A stretch of 64,000 nt of DNA from Urechis unicinctus (GCA_034190875.2 CM067354.1:43505275-43569274), one strand, 5' to 3'; counted from the first letter of the stretch, positions 25,736 to 38,089 are shown. Translations and numbers: made by a program. The notes: generated by a model not told the origin, from the sequence alone.

Positions 25736-26388
25736 TAATGGGCCTCCTGTAAATGTTGTCATAAAGACTCCGTATAAAGCAGAGCTTACATGATTATGTT
25801 TCAACATGTGGTTGTCTACATCTTATTCCATTCAACGTGAAATAATGAGCCTGAATAAACATCGGCTTCTCAAATGTATTAAACTATCCAGCTAAGCATC
25901 AAAATCTGTAATCCGTCGTTGCAATCCCAACCAACAGGGAATTATTAAATAAAGGTCAAATTTTAGTTGCATCATGCTTGAAGTAGGACATATGATGAAA
26001 TTCAACCGTGTTATAGAATTGACTAACTTACCATATTTATGCTAGATTGATAGGATTTTCTAAGGTCAAATATTGCTGCAAATGTGTTCTTCAGTAATTG
26101 CTGGAAAACGTGTTCGCATGTGTCAATTCAATAATGTTCTCATTGTTTGATGCAAGGTAATCGTTCAGTCTGACGTTTATATATTGGATGAGTTAATTTG
26201 TGTTGTTTCAACATGTAATGAGAGCACTTAGTGCGGGCAGAGGTGTAAATGAGCCAATTCATGCAGAAAGGGGCGATATAAATTGCAAGATGTGAACTAA
26301 TTGAAACTGTTGGATAATTCACTGTCGGCAAGATAAGCATAACTATGGTATCAATATTGTTGTATATTGAATATCTCCTTGTTTTTTA

Positions 26389-26620
26389 GCGGCTAGTTGA
26401 TTGCTTCTGTATTGTTTAGTGTTACAGAGAAACGCTTAATCGGCGATTGCAAATTTTACGTATATTGCACAACCATTACTCATACAATTACGCTGGTCTG
26501 CTGACAGGAGACCGTAATCACACATAAGCATGCGGCCATAATCGGGCACCCCGAGATACCTTTCTAACTGAGTACAACGCTTGGCCTTCATTTAGCCATT
26601 ATGTTAGCATATTTATGATT
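26389..26620 (+). repeat. Repeat segment R4, copy 1
   Basis: Similar to ~29920-30290 and, more weakly, ~39700-39850. Landmarks: GATTGCTTCTGTATTG, GTCTGCTGACAG, TTCATTTAGCCATT and ATTTATGATTCAT. Confidence 0.65.
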
Positions 26621-27078
26621 CATTTTATTCTCTAGGTATCCGTGGACGTGTCATAAGGGAGCTGTAGTGAATGAAAGCGACCAAAGTGACTGTTGGTTGG
26701 TTGACATTTCCAATTGACTTCTTGTCGACCAATAAACATCAAGTGCCTATTTATGGTCTCGTAAAGGCAAGCCATATTGTTGTGAACGCTTTTAGCTCAC
26801 ATTTATTTGTCATTGGGACTCTATTACAGGCCTTTATTAAGCTTTCAGACGGCTGTACCAATGGGGAAGGCGACGATTGGTGACAGATTTATAATGTATC
26901 TTTTTGGAAACACTGGACAATCGGCACCCTGAGTGTTCCATGTGGCATTTATTGGGAGCTATAGTTCAAACATGGTGTACACGATTTTGAAACTGTGCAA
27001 GGTGTAGTTACATCGCCTGTTATACTATCTTGCAATTCTTTCTAAATTTTTTAAGATCGTATGCTCCCGACAGTACAA

Positions 27079-27318
<240 letters not shown>

Positions 27319-27499
27319 ATTGCGATATATATATGATGCAGATATATGGATGCATTCGGACCCGAATATTTTCTGCGTTGTCAAATTATATACGAGGTAT
27401 ATTTGTAATAGATCTCCCATCAACTACTGCTTAAAACGTCAACAGCTGGCCTCTTATTCCGGCTGCAGAATTGTCTGAAATTAAATACACTGATATGCT

Positions 27500-27745
27500 A
27501 AAACATTATAGATTTCTAGGATGTGCTGGCCAGTCATTAATAAATTGTGCTTGGTAACTGTTCAAACCAAAACGAGAAGATAATAGCATTGACCAATATT
27601 TATACTAAGCAATGCGATATAAGACATTTGGCGATACTGAAAATCTCAGAAGCAACGTTACTTTGATATGCTTGCATTTATGGAATCATTTGTCGAGAGA
27701 TTTTGATGATGCATTACACGATACATCAGTGGTAGATGAGTTTAA
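27500..27745 (+). repeat. Repeat segment R5, copy 1, possible retrotransposon C-terminus
   Basis: Similar to ~36170-36400. In this copy the frame from 27612 reads ...LHLWNHLSRDFDDAL...VVDEFKK, which resembles the tryptophan-asparagine-leucine tail typical of the end of non-LTR retrotransposon ORF2 proteins (LWNSLP...FK). The resemblance is short. If right, this is the 3' remnant of a LINE that differs from the CR1/L2 at 48-50 kb. Confidence 0.35.
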
Positions 27746-27924
27746 GAAGATCAGTGGAATATTGTGTATTGCAATGTACGATGCACGCAATCGCTCACGG
27801 CCAGATGGACCACGCAACCGTGCGAGTGACTTGCGTTGACTACTCTCTCCCTGTTCTTGCCACTTCCTCCCCACGTTTTCAGAAAAAAACGTGGCGGCCA
27901 TGGTGGCCTCCCCAAAAACGTACG

Positions 27925-28320
27925 AACTAAAAACACGCATGGTGGGTTGTGTCCGGGCCTTTACGGGCTGTCTACGGACTGTCTACAGGCTGTCTACGGG
28001 CCAAACCCCTGAGAGTCAGAGCGGGCCCGCACGGTTTGTCATGCTGTCCCGTACGGTTTCCGTACGATTTGGAGAAGATTTTTGACCCCGTACATGACCC
28101 GTAGAGCCCGTGGCCAAAAGTTGAACATGCACTTCTTTCAGACTCGGAAAACTTACGGGTTTAGGCCCGTAGAAGGCCCGTAGTCAGTTGTGGGCCCGTA
28201 TAGTGCAAGCATTGGTTTTTTCGACCTCTTGGCCAAATCCCCGTAAAGAACCTGTGGAACGCCTACAGCCCACCGGTACGGGGCACATAAGCACCTGTAG
28301 GTCTCATGTGACTTAGGCAT
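27925..28320. repeat. GC-rich island packed with TACGGG/CCCGTA motifs
   Basis: Roughly fifteen copies or near-copies of TACGGGC and its complement GCCCGTA in ~390 bp, in both orientations: clustered direct at 27960-28003, reversed around 28040-28110 and 28160-28200, mixed at 28240-28290. GC content far exceeds the surroundings. No gene is evident. It could be a non-autonomous element or a binding-site cluster. Confidence 0.7.
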
Positions 28321-28404
28321 TACTTCCCATTCATACCGTCTTGCCAACTTAAACGTAAGACACAAATCTACTCACGATAAACTGAATATAAAAGTCAAAT
28401 ATGA

Positions 28405-28725
28405 AGTCAATAATATCTCGTCACCCCATCCGTCTCGTAGCGATACCACATTGTTCTGTTGTAATTATTTTTTAGCTAGAGCAATCAGCAGTGTTGTAAT
28501 TGATGCAGAATTAAGGAAATCACCTTCGCGTGATCCCTGAACAACGAAGCTGATCTGAAATATTGTGTTTGGAGGAGCTCCATAAGAGAACAAGTAGACA
28601 CCCACATCAAATCTTCAGGTAATATTACCATGATTACCCTCGATGACGTATCCACAAATGACAATATCGTTATTGTTGATTCAAAAGATTTTGTTATGAG
28701 GAATATCCAAAAATGTGACATATTG
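28405..28725 (-). repeat. Repeat R1, copy B (best-preserved protein-like frame)
   Basis: On the minus strand one frame reads FDVGVYLFSYGAPPNTIFQ, continues for ~35 residues without a stop through a Ser/Ile/Leu-rich stretch, hits one stop, and resumes with NNVVSLRDGWGDEI. A glycine-aromatic strand followed by an NNVV..L...GDE strand recalls C1q/TNF-like beta-sandwich domains (GxYxF...; VxLxxGDxV). The upstream part is in another frame, so the copy is broken. Confidence 0.6.
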
Positions 28726-29689
28726 CCCGACTCTACTCTGGTTATGTTACAACGTATTACATGGTCTCAGCCGTCTTAGTTGTCGACTGTATGCTGTTCC
28801 CTGTCTAATATTTGATACGATGTTCTAAAGGTTCAAACTATTTGTACAAATCGCACCATTCCTATTTATGAAGCACCCATTAGCGTAACATTCTGTATGG
28901 TTAGTGCATTTTCTGTCGAATTATAGTTATCTGATCAAAACTAACAATAACTATGCTGGCACCCGGTACACAAAAGCGGTTAAGTTACACTAGCCATTGA
29001 CTGACATAAAGATAACAAGACGTATATGTAACGTCGTGACGTATACATGGTGTAGAAACAGACCAAGGATGAACATACTTATGCTGTATGGCGAATCCTA
29101 TATACAACAAGTTTACATTACCGGACCACTTAGAGGTTTTTGGTATTTTGCAACGCCTTCTCAACTGAAGGTCAGCGCTACGATAAGCAAAGCTTGACAC
29201 AGATCCACTCCAATCACAGAGAATATACCTTTTGACCATACTTTGGTAATATATTTGGAATAGTATTCATTGTACAATGCAGCAACCGTCTCTATTGTCA
29301 TGTAAGTAGGATAATACCATGTTCCTCTACGCGAGACATACTTGTGAATCTGGTTTGTGTGGCCTAATGTATCTAAATGAATAACATAATGAGGGATGTG
29401 TGGGAAGCCGACATCATCGGGATAATGAATTATTAACATCTTACAAGGTAGAATGACCATAGCGTGTTGCAAATAACAGGGAAAGAACGCATGTCGATCG
29501 CTACAATACAGACATAATTGTATGCTTCACTAACAACAAGGAAATAATTCATGTGTGTAATGTCCAACGCCATAAGTCCACATGTGCAACAAATTACAAG
29601 GTGCAGCATAAATCAAGTCGACAAATAACATTGCCGAACATTATTGTACATGAAACAGCAGGTGCACGGACAAAAAATGAATGGCTCTC

Positions 29690-30290
29690 AGGTATTTGCT
29701 GGCGATTTCTGTAAAATTTAAGAGAACCTTATCGACACACACAACAACATGACACAAGAAACAGATTTTATAGCGGGAAGGGCTGTAATATACCACGTCT
29801 AATTGGTGTCTGGTACATTGAAAACGATATAAAAAGTGAACGCTAAAAAGTGACGATGTTTTTGGACCTCATACTAAAAGCGAACACATAAAGATGTGAT
29901 CAAATTGGAACATGCCCGTGTTGACTGCTTCTGTGTTGTAAGGGTATTGAGTATGACAGAGAAACATTATTCAAGTAACTTATTCTGGGATTTCACAAAC
30001 TTCTTTTATTGCACAGTCATTGCTCTTACTATTAGCCCGGTCTACTGACAGTCAATAAACGGGCGCCCGTGATCACACACAAGCACGCACACACCAGCAA
30101 ATGGCAATCACAATAAGCCATGCGTGCGCTCCATTATGCAAGCATACAACGTCACAAACTATGTTTAATCATATTCATACCTAAGCTGCCAAGTCCTTGA
30201 TACCACACCTCAAAATATCTTTCCACCTATATAGAACGCTTGGGATTCATTTAGCCATTGTTCTTGTATATTTATGATTCATGATATTCG
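29690..30290 (+). repeat. Repeat segments R3 and R4, second copies
   Basis: 29690-29890 matches 25490-25690 and 29920-30290 matches 26389-26620, in the same order and orientation. The ~4-kb spacing fits an old tandem duplication of the 24.6-26.6 kb block together with R1 copies A and B. Confidence 0.65.
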
Positions 30291-30359
30291 AGCACATTGT
30301 AATTAATATACCCTATCCAGTTCCTGAAATAATGTTCGCTGCACTGGATGCAATCACAC

Positions 30360-30425
30360 ATCGGTATGGATGGTCCTCTTGTGGACGATTACCATACTGA
30401 TAGTGATCACTGTACCACATAGGCT
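30360..30425 (+). repeat. Dispersed repeat R2, copy 3
   Basis: Contains ATGGTCCTCTTGTGGACG and CTGATAGTGATCACTGTACC, matching the blocks at 7468 and 16985. Confidence 0.7.
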
Positions 30426-30429
30426 GAGG

Positions 30430-31689
30430 AAAAGCACGAGTTATGGGACTGGGTAATGCAAACATATTTGTGATAACGACCATTATTATGTCATAGGTCA
30501 ATCTCTCTTCAGTCGAATCTGATAGATATTTGCACAACACTTACAGGTCAGTCTTACGATGAGTTATATGGGCCGATTCAAGGCATAGTACCGAGGTACT
30601 TCTTATGATGAAACCAGACCGCTAAGCTTGATATCCTCTTTAATTAATATGCATAATACATTGACTAAAATTATGATCAGGATCTGAGTCAGAAGGACAT
30701 TCTCATATGGTATATCAACTGATATTGCAAAGACATGGTTCATCCTTAGCCCTAAGTTTCCTTAATATGTTCAATGTTAGGAGTTAAGAAGATATCGCTC
30801 AGCGGAATATTGTGGTATTCTCTACGCACAAGCTTTTTGACTTAAGTGAGGATCAGGTACAGGTCTAGTCATAGCTTATGCCCTACGCAGCAACATTGTA
30901 CATGTTCTCAAATTGATTCCTAGAACCACGAATATCGTTCGGATCCTGACCTTATTCATTCGTCCTCGCCGCCAGACAAAACATTTCAGGAAATCTCCCA
31001 GGTAATCTGACGTTTACATGCGGAGATATTCACCACAATATGTACCCAAATTCATTCCGTTAGGTCCTAGTAATATGATTTATCACTCTTGAAAAGGTTA
31101 CGTTTGAATATTTTGTGAACAGACAAACTTTATTCTAAGTTACAGATGACATTTATTTCCACAATCATGGACAATATTCATGTTTGGGCTAATGTCGCTA
31201 GCAAACATTCCCAATGGTTGTTATTAATTTTCATATCTCAGGCCCCAAGAACACATGTCACATTTATGTTAATATCCCTAGAGGCCATACCTCATTCGCC
31301 CATAAATGTGCCATTAGATATCAAGGGAATTCTGGATGCATTGACATTTATGAAAGGTATTCAAGAATGAATTTGACATTACCTTACTTTGTAACAGGAA
31401 ATATGATATAACCAGGACGGAGATATGTTTCAACTCTTCCTTATTGGGTGTGGTAAGATAAACTATTGTTGCAGCCAAAATATTTGCCAAAATGCAAGGT
31501 TCCTTCATAATATTAAGGATATGATATGATGTGTCTGGGATATTATTCGTCATTCCGAATGTGCATAAGTATTGACGTCCGGAATATGTTACGATGTCAC
31601 GAACGCTTCTCAATGTAGTAGTTGGCATTTCCATGATATTAATGTGTCTTACAAACGGAGTAATATTGCTGAAATGCTGTTTCATACAA
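30430..31689. other. Noncoding interval
   Basis: The 123-codon minus frame at 31314-31685 and the overlapping plus frames match nothing I recognise. A short phrase AATATCCCTAGAGG near 31275 recurs near 23510 and 51700, which is further sign of shared old repeat sequence. Confidence 0.45.
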
Positions 31690-32130
31690 AGGGGCTATCA
31701 TCAAAAGGTTATTAACTCACAACAACATTTCATAACACAGCCGATAGATAGTATTTGATACCAAGGAACGCTTTGTAATACAACACAATTGGATACTGTA
31801 ATAATATGCATCATTAACCAGAATATTTTTTCGAATATGTTGGGAAGCAGCGGTAGAGTATCGACTAGGTTGCTTTAGGGCATGAGGGTACTATTACTTT
31901 GGAGATTGGATGTAGGGCTCTGCATTGCCTCTGATTGCCCTCTTACAAATACAATCTGTCAGATGTAAATAATCGCCTACATCCGGCACCAGTTATAGAA
32001 CAGCACATATTGCTTTTGCAGTGATATTGCTATAGAGAGTGTGGGGGGAAGAGGAGAACTAGGTAAGTGCGACAAGAGAGGAGACTATCGGAGAGGAATC
32101 AGTCAGTTACGAGCTTAACAGGGGTAATTT
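31690..32130 (+). repeat. Repeat R1, copy C (mirror partner of copy H)
   Basis: The only R1 copy with its protein-like frame on the plus strand. It is closest to the copy at 61680-62470: both contain CTCTGCATTGCCTCTGATTG and ACAGCC-ATAGATAGTATTTGAT. It lies ~1 kb downstream of, and convergent with, KCNMB copy 1, just as copy H does for KCNMB copy 2. So it is probably part of the same inverted duplication. Confidence 0.65.
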
Positions 32131-33123
32131 AGTCAATGATGGAGCGCTTACACAGTATTATAATATCACTATTGTATATAAAATATTTCATTCGCAAACA
32201 GCATAACATTCTAATTTGCAGTGACCTTAGTATTGTCGCCTACTTTACCTCCCATTCATGCCCTATCGGCAATTTAATCATTCCAATTCATTACTAATTA
32301 CGAAACCTGAAGGCTCACATTTTGCTTTCTAGACCGAAGCCAAAGTCGTTCCATAATATTTTTGTCTGTGACATCCATATGCAGTAAAAAATTCCTTACT
32401 GACAGACAGAAATAATATAACCCAATACGAGTAAAACCTATCCCATATAAAATTGTTATGTATTTAACCGACCTATTCATTTAGGCATAAAGATGTTTTT
32501 TTCGATATGCATTTTCCTACAAACATCAAAAGAATTTTGTGCTGGATCTGAAATACATTTAATTTTGTAATATATAACCAAACGTGTTAAAGATTGTCAT
32601 ATTATTTACTATTCATATGCTTAACGGGAATGTTTTATGATGAACAGTGCGTGATGTGGGGATGATCCCCGCTTCAATGTCAACATCAACAAGAAATATT
32701 TGCAGATTGGCCTTATCTTTTTATTCTTGTAAGGGAATATTTACTGATACATTGAAAGGTGTTGAGATGATTTGTGCAATAGGAGCGACGGGGTGACTGA
32801 CTAGATTTGAATATCATATGGCGACATGTTATGCTTGAAGATGCGATATGGAGACATACATTGACACATAAATAACTACATATACTCTGTTCCCCAAGCA
32901 AGTCCAATATGATGTAAATACTCCCTTATTCGTTAAAAGTGCACCATTATATTGTGTACATATTCGCCTGTTGAAGCAAATACCAGCCTTCATTCAAGAA
33001 ACGTATACTTAAATGCTGTAATCATATTCAGCTGGTGTTTGTCTGCATGGAGAATAACGAGTAAAAGATCAAAGTTGATAAACCCTGTCTATCATGGTCA
33101 ATATAAGCGCCGCCTGTTCCCGA

Positions 33124-33129
33124 TTTATT
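33124..33129 (-). promoter_or_regulatory. Possible polyadenylation signal, KCNMB copy 1
   Basis: AATAAA on the minus strand about 30 bases after the stop codon. The same place in copy 2 reads AGTAAA. A site so close to the stop would give a very short 3' UTR, so the true signal may lie further on. Confidence 0.3.
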
Positions 33130-33158
33130 TTAGCGCATGCGTCAAAGCGTTTATGACT

Positions 33159-34550
33159 TCATGTCAGCTCACACCCGCGGATCCTATATAGCAGACTGAT
33201 AAGCGTAAATGAGAGAAGAAAAACGAAAGAGGTCCATAGCATCCCGTGTAACACGTGATACAGACGATATCGACGTATCCTGATCACCTCGTTTGGTTTA
33301 TGCGGGTTATGGAGACAATGCAAGGTGTCGTTGGACAGAGCAAACTTCCGGGCAAACTGACGAACTGTCTCCCTGTTCTCGGATTCTGAACTCTGACAGC
33401 GGGGGTAGAATGAACACTGAAAAAACCGCAAATTTACTACACATAACGTAATGAATATGCACAAATGGCCTATGCAGTCGAGCTGTTATGTTGTCAAACG
33501 AGCATTAACATATTGTTTGTCAACAAAAGTGATAGAAATATATGCATTGCACGTGAATTATAATAACTATTATGATTTTTTTTTTTATGTGCATTACTGG
33601 TATCAATTTTAGGCAGATAAAAATGTCGCTCCCATAACGGTGTTTGTATGTCTTTTTGCCCAACAGTCTGTCATATGTACTAGACCTATGATCATTTTGT
33701 ATCCTTTTCTGCAATTATGAGATAAGGAACCTCCGTTAATGGTTACATTACGCTGAGATAATCACTCCACAGTCTCAAAGTGCTTTGTGATATATTTAAA
33801 AATTGTTGTCCATAACGTTTTTTTCACTTATCCCGAATGTAATCATTTTCGATTGTTTTCAACATTATCTTAAGCAGGCTATGGACAGAGATTTGGCATT
33901 CGCCCATTATCAATAATTTATCTGTTCTTGGCGATTGCATTTATTAGTCCCGTCATTATCAAATTCTTGATCGATTATTAATAATACACAAATTCAAGGT
34001 AGTTTACCTTTTTATGCAGTGCCCTTTCATCATTGGCCAGGTACGCCTCGTGGGTAATGTTACTGGTATCCGTGAAATTGACAGTAATGATAATACACGG
34101 ATAATGTGATGAGCAGCCTTTACCACACGAACACCTCTCCTCACCTGTAGCGTACACCATACCTACACTAGTACATTGTGTCTTGACAAACTGAGCTGCT
34201 CTCATGTATGGGGCAGTGACGAGAAACGAGATCACCATCAGAGACACGAGACTGCAAAGAATCACGAGGGATAAAAATAGATACAGACACACGCTGCATG
34301 GCCGAGATGTTATGCATCCTTTGATGCTTCCAGTGACGGTATAATATCGGTCCACATCTTCAACTGTCATTCTAAACGTCGGTATATCCTGTGTAAAGTG
34401 CACAGGTAAAGGGTGCTCTTCGTTGGCATAGGACCCAGTGTCATGGTCGCAGTTTTCAATCACTAAAGGTGTATCTTCTACTAAAGCTCGGTTCTCTTGC
34501 GTGGTATTTTCATCAATTTGGCAAAACGCACCTTCCTCGCTGTCTTCCAT
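33159..34550 (-). CDS. BK channel beta-subunit-like protein, copy 1 (two exons: 34550-34008, 33416-33159)
   Basis: Predicted auxiliary subunit of the large-conductance calcium-activated potassium (Slo1/BK) channel, KCNMB family, in the plasma membrane. The 266 residues comprise an acidic cytosolic N-terminus (1-~85), membrane helix 1 (~86-113), an extracellular loop, membrane helix 2 (~233-258) and a short tail. The loop has eight cysteines (126, 140, 142, 146, 152, 182, 188, 215), the number that forms four disulfides in vertebrate beta subunits. It also has the family pattern CS(F/Y)xPxC and an HNPHKPNEV stretch akin to NQHQRPDDV, and N-glycosylation sequons at 159, 164 and 210. Exon 1 ends AAG|GTAAAC; exon 2 starts after TTTTTTCAG; phase 0, intron 591 bp. 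The N-terminus is longer than usual in vertebrates and lacks the FIW inactivation motif. Copy 2 differs at residue 228 (Ile here, Lys there). Confidence 0.85.
33417..34007 (-). other. Intron of KCNMB copy 1
   Basis: GT-AG intron, 591 bp. Its first several hundred bases share little with the copy 2 intron. Only the last ~60 bases before the acceptor (TTTGTGCATATTCAT, then the TTGCGGTTT tract) match. The divergence contrasts with the near-identity of exon 1. Confidence 0.8.
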
Positions 34551-34582
34551 GTCTGATATTCATCGGATTATTTTTCTAATCT

Positions 34583-34627
34583 TCAATCAACATTTGTTGC
34601 TTTATTACCTGATTCTGCAGCGGGCAT
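34583..34627 (-). CDS. Upstream 14-codon ORF in the KCNMB copy 1 leader
   Basis: The first ATG of the predicted transcript opens MPAAESGNKATNVD and stops 32 bases before the main ATG. It is also present in copy 2. It could damp translation of the main frame. Alternatively the GTAATAAAG inside it might serve as a splice donor of a 5' UTR intron. Confidence 0.4.
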   Translation of the reverse strand: MPAAESGNKATNVD

Positions 34628-34689
34628 GTTGCTGTGCAAGGCGAGGATATGAAAGAGCTTGTCTGCGAATGCCCCGGCGTGGCTGCTGC

Positions 34690-34724
34690 AGTGACAGCTT
34701 CTAGTTCGGTGTGGCGCTTATATA
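34690..34724 (-). promoter_or_regulatory. Core promoter of KCNMB copy 1: TATA box and initiator
   Basis: TATATAAG on the minus strand at 34724-34717, with TCACT at 34694-34690 placing +1 about 32 bases from the start of the TATA box, the canonical spacing. Predicted 5' UTR of ~142 bases. The surroundings are GC-rich (CTGCAGCAGGGC). Confidence 0.6.
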
Positions 34725-34838
34725 CGCCCTGCAGCAGGGCACCGACCAAGTCGCGATGCTGTGGAGCCAGCAGGGGGCGAAATAATCAGCAACACACATA
34801 TACGCTTTCTCGACCCCTACAAGTTACCATCTTGAGAA

Positions 34839-35323
34839 CATGACACTGGTTGCTCGCGAGATGTCATGACCAACTGATGCTTTTGAATGGATAATTCTTT
34901 GTCATGGTGATAGTCCAGGAAAAACGCCCCTTTGATAAGTACGAATGCTGAGAGCATGTATGTATTCAATGAAATAAAATGATGATGATATTTTCTTATG
35001 CCTAGAAGAATAAACACATTGATTACAATATTAAATTGGTACATTCTATTACGTGCGTGTTTTCTCAATACTTCAAACTATAACGAGCTATTGTCGCTAA
35101 AACGTCAATTCTAGATCCAGTGTTTTAGTGGCAACACTTGCAAGAAGCAAATCAAACAATGGTTTGACTTGCACTGAATTAGATGATACAAAGAGCGCTA
35201 GGAAATTTACACAAACTCTATTGAATTTATCGCCCTCAATAAAGAAAAGTGTCATACAAATAAAGAAATAATAATGAATATGGTAATGAAGATATTTCGG
35301 TTGCTGCTGATAATGATGACGAC

Positions 35324-35357
<34 letters not shown>

Positions 35358-36169
35358 TACCAGTATCACAAACGCGAATAGAATGACCACTACTGGCATG
35401 CACAGCGCCCGCAACCAACCATACACGCAAATTTAAACACACACCTCGCCACTTCAGGCAAATGCTTGGAACCAACGCCGCTAGCTTCCCGAACTGTGCC
35501 GGCAGTTAACGATTGTCAATATTGGGGCATTCTCATACTAGTAGCTTAATTTACATAGCGTTATATTAACACCCCTGTTTGTTAAGGAACTCAAAGTACG
35601 GACGCTGGCATTATCGTCCATGAAGTGTTATTTACAACGTTTTATCAAAAACAGTAAATCGCAAAAAGACTGGGTTCTTTAAGGTGCAAATAGAGAGATG
35701 ACACAATGAATAGTTACAAAGGTGATATATTGAACGTAGGATCATTTCGTTTGCAAGCCTTTATTTATTTATGTTTCTCTAATAAATATTGCACTATTCG
35801 GGTTTACGCTATGACAGATCACAATGCAATATTCGACATGCTCGCACATTGAGGAGTCATTCGCTTTCGCTACCTGTAAAAGCGTGGACTTAAATACAGT
35901 ATATCAATTATAAGTGAATAACTCGATACCAAAAGCTATTTCCTATTTATTTGTACTCTTTCCCTGGATATGTTGATATATACTGCGCTGTCAATTTAGA
36001 ATTATCATCATTTAATCCATTATTTATATTATTTTATATCTTCATAAGCTCCCCACAAACAATGCACTTACTATGTAACTGGCCCTTAGACCGGATCAAA
36101 TTTGTTTCCATTTCGCTGCTCATATTGGACTTTCTTTTAACGTTACAGATACATCATAAGTAAATAACC
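34839..36169. other. Noncoding interval with a (GAT)n repeat
   Basis: Similarity to the other KCNMB locus stops near 34838. Apart from the (GAT)n tract at 35309-35357, whose reverse frames give His or Ser runs, I see nothing. Confidence 0.5.
35309..35357. repeat. (GAT)n trinucleotide microsatellite
   Basis: About sixteen GAT/GAC units. His- or Ser-run frames across it are artefacts. Confidence 0.95.
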
Positions 36170-36400
36170 GATTTCTTAGATGTGCCGGCCAGTCACAATA
36201 GCTTTGTTCTTCGGTTGCTGCCCGCACCAAAATGAGGAGGTAATGGCGTTTAGTAAGATTAACGTGTCGAGCCTATCAGTAATGCGACATAAGACACTCG
36301 ACGGTCCTAAAAATCCCAAACAACGCTTGCTCTGTTCGTTTGCATTTAGGGATGCATTTGCCGAGTGAGCTATCAGAGTGCGTTGCACGATCAGAGGTAA
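36170..36400 (+). repeat. Repeat segment R5, copy 2
   Basis: Matches ~27520-27720: GTGC(C/T)GGCCAGTCA, AATG(A)GGAGGTAAT-like and GCGA(C/T)ATAAGACA-T landmarks in the same order. The possible LINE-tail frame of the first copy is not preserved here. Confidence 0.6.
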
Positions 36401-38089
36401 GCGAGTAAAAATGATGACGCTAAGTGGTATATTGTGTTGTTCTCGTTACAAGATCTTATCGCTTAGTCTACTGAGGAGAAGCAGCTTTCGTCGCGGCGTA
36501 CAGACGGTTGTTTTGATAACCAATCGGTAAGGATCAATACGGCTTTGTTTAAACAATAAATGACAGTATGTTAGAGCGACGTGAAGTTACAACGTGCGTT
36601 TTTGCTGTCTTATCAAGGAATGGTTCAAATATGTACTTCTAGTCTAGCCTTAAGCTAGCTGAATCAGAGCGGTTATGTATTTACCAATCTTGTGCGTATG
36701 ACGAAGTTGTTACGTCTTATTGCTAATACTTGGTCGAATACGTGACTCCTTAATAACAAGTATTAAGTAGATATTAATACAGCCCTTCATTACACAACAA
36801 GCACTTATAGTTATAATTTATTTCAACGAAAGCCTATGTTTGCATTGGTCCATATGCACTAATATAACAATTTTACCTTATTGTCAGAAAGTTGCATCAT
36901 CATTTCAAGCATTCATTAGAAGCTCATACCTTCTGTTGATGTTTCCCTTTGCATAGAGTCATAATATAATCACGATCAGGCGGTTGTCGGCTTACTTGAG
37001 GACGAGTAGCCTTTAGCTTTTTTTAAACTTCGTGTCAACATCATACTATTAGCTTAGTTTAGTTAGATAGAAAAAACTATCAGCAATTCAGAATACAATT
37101 TGTTATAGAATGGGATACCTTCGTGTGGAAATAATAAAAAGAACATAGGCTGTAAATTTGACTAAATCATTTTTAAATAGCAACCAGTATTGTGAAACAA
37201 ACAAAGTTTAACAAACATACGTACATGCATACATGATAACAAACGGGGCGAGTTAATAATCAGTATCAGACATAACATTTGAACATACGACAAACGTTGG
37301 CCTAATTTAATGGTGATTTCAAATTATCAACTCCCTTTAGACAGCAGCATTTAAAGGTTTAAAGAGTTTTTCATATCAATTTCAGAGCAAGCCGCTCAAA
37401 ATCCTATATGTGTGTGTTCCAAGGCTTTAAATGTTAGCCAATCAATCATATCTGCTTGCAATAACTTTACTGATGTTTTGCATTCTCTTCGGGCAGGATG
37501 ATCCACCATGAATGCATTCAGCGACTTTTATTCTATGTTTATACGATGTTTATACTTTTTAAGAATGTAAATGCATGCGAACTTGGCGTATTGGCTTTTC
37601 CAATCGAACATTTGAATCTCTTTTGTTCTTACATCTGACAGTGACTGGTGATTTTAGTGGGCCCTTCTTATGAACGTTTTATTATTGTGCATTCGGTGTT
37701 AGCCAATGCGCAACATGCAGCATGAATGCCAAATCAGCAAGAGCATCGCACCTAAAGATCATGTAGCACAGGACACGAAACTAATCATAATTTTCTGACG
37801 AATTTTTCTATGATAGATGTAATACATAAACTATATACTTGACGGCCATTCGAACCCAGTGTTTACAAATTCTATCATACAATACAATAACGACAAAGCA
37901 CAAAGACCCTGTTGGGACGGAAAGGCTTCATTCTGTTATTATTCCACTAGGTTAATGCTTTTAGCACGGTCGATGACTTACTTTGCATGTTAGTATCACA
38001 GACTCATATTATGGTTTCACTAATTCTTCCAGTGTTAGAACTTCCTTGGCTGCTACTTTTCGGAGTAGCTCGTTCAGCTTATTTACTAG
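36401..38089. other. Noncoding interval
   Basis: AT-rich, no credible frame, no recognised repeat or RNA. Confidence 0.5.

Noticed and set aside
34438-34843. Plus-strand frames over KCNMB copy 1 and minus-strand frames over copy 2 (58716-59148)
   Set aside because: Antisense shadows of exon 1 and promoter; they recur in both loci only because the DNA does.
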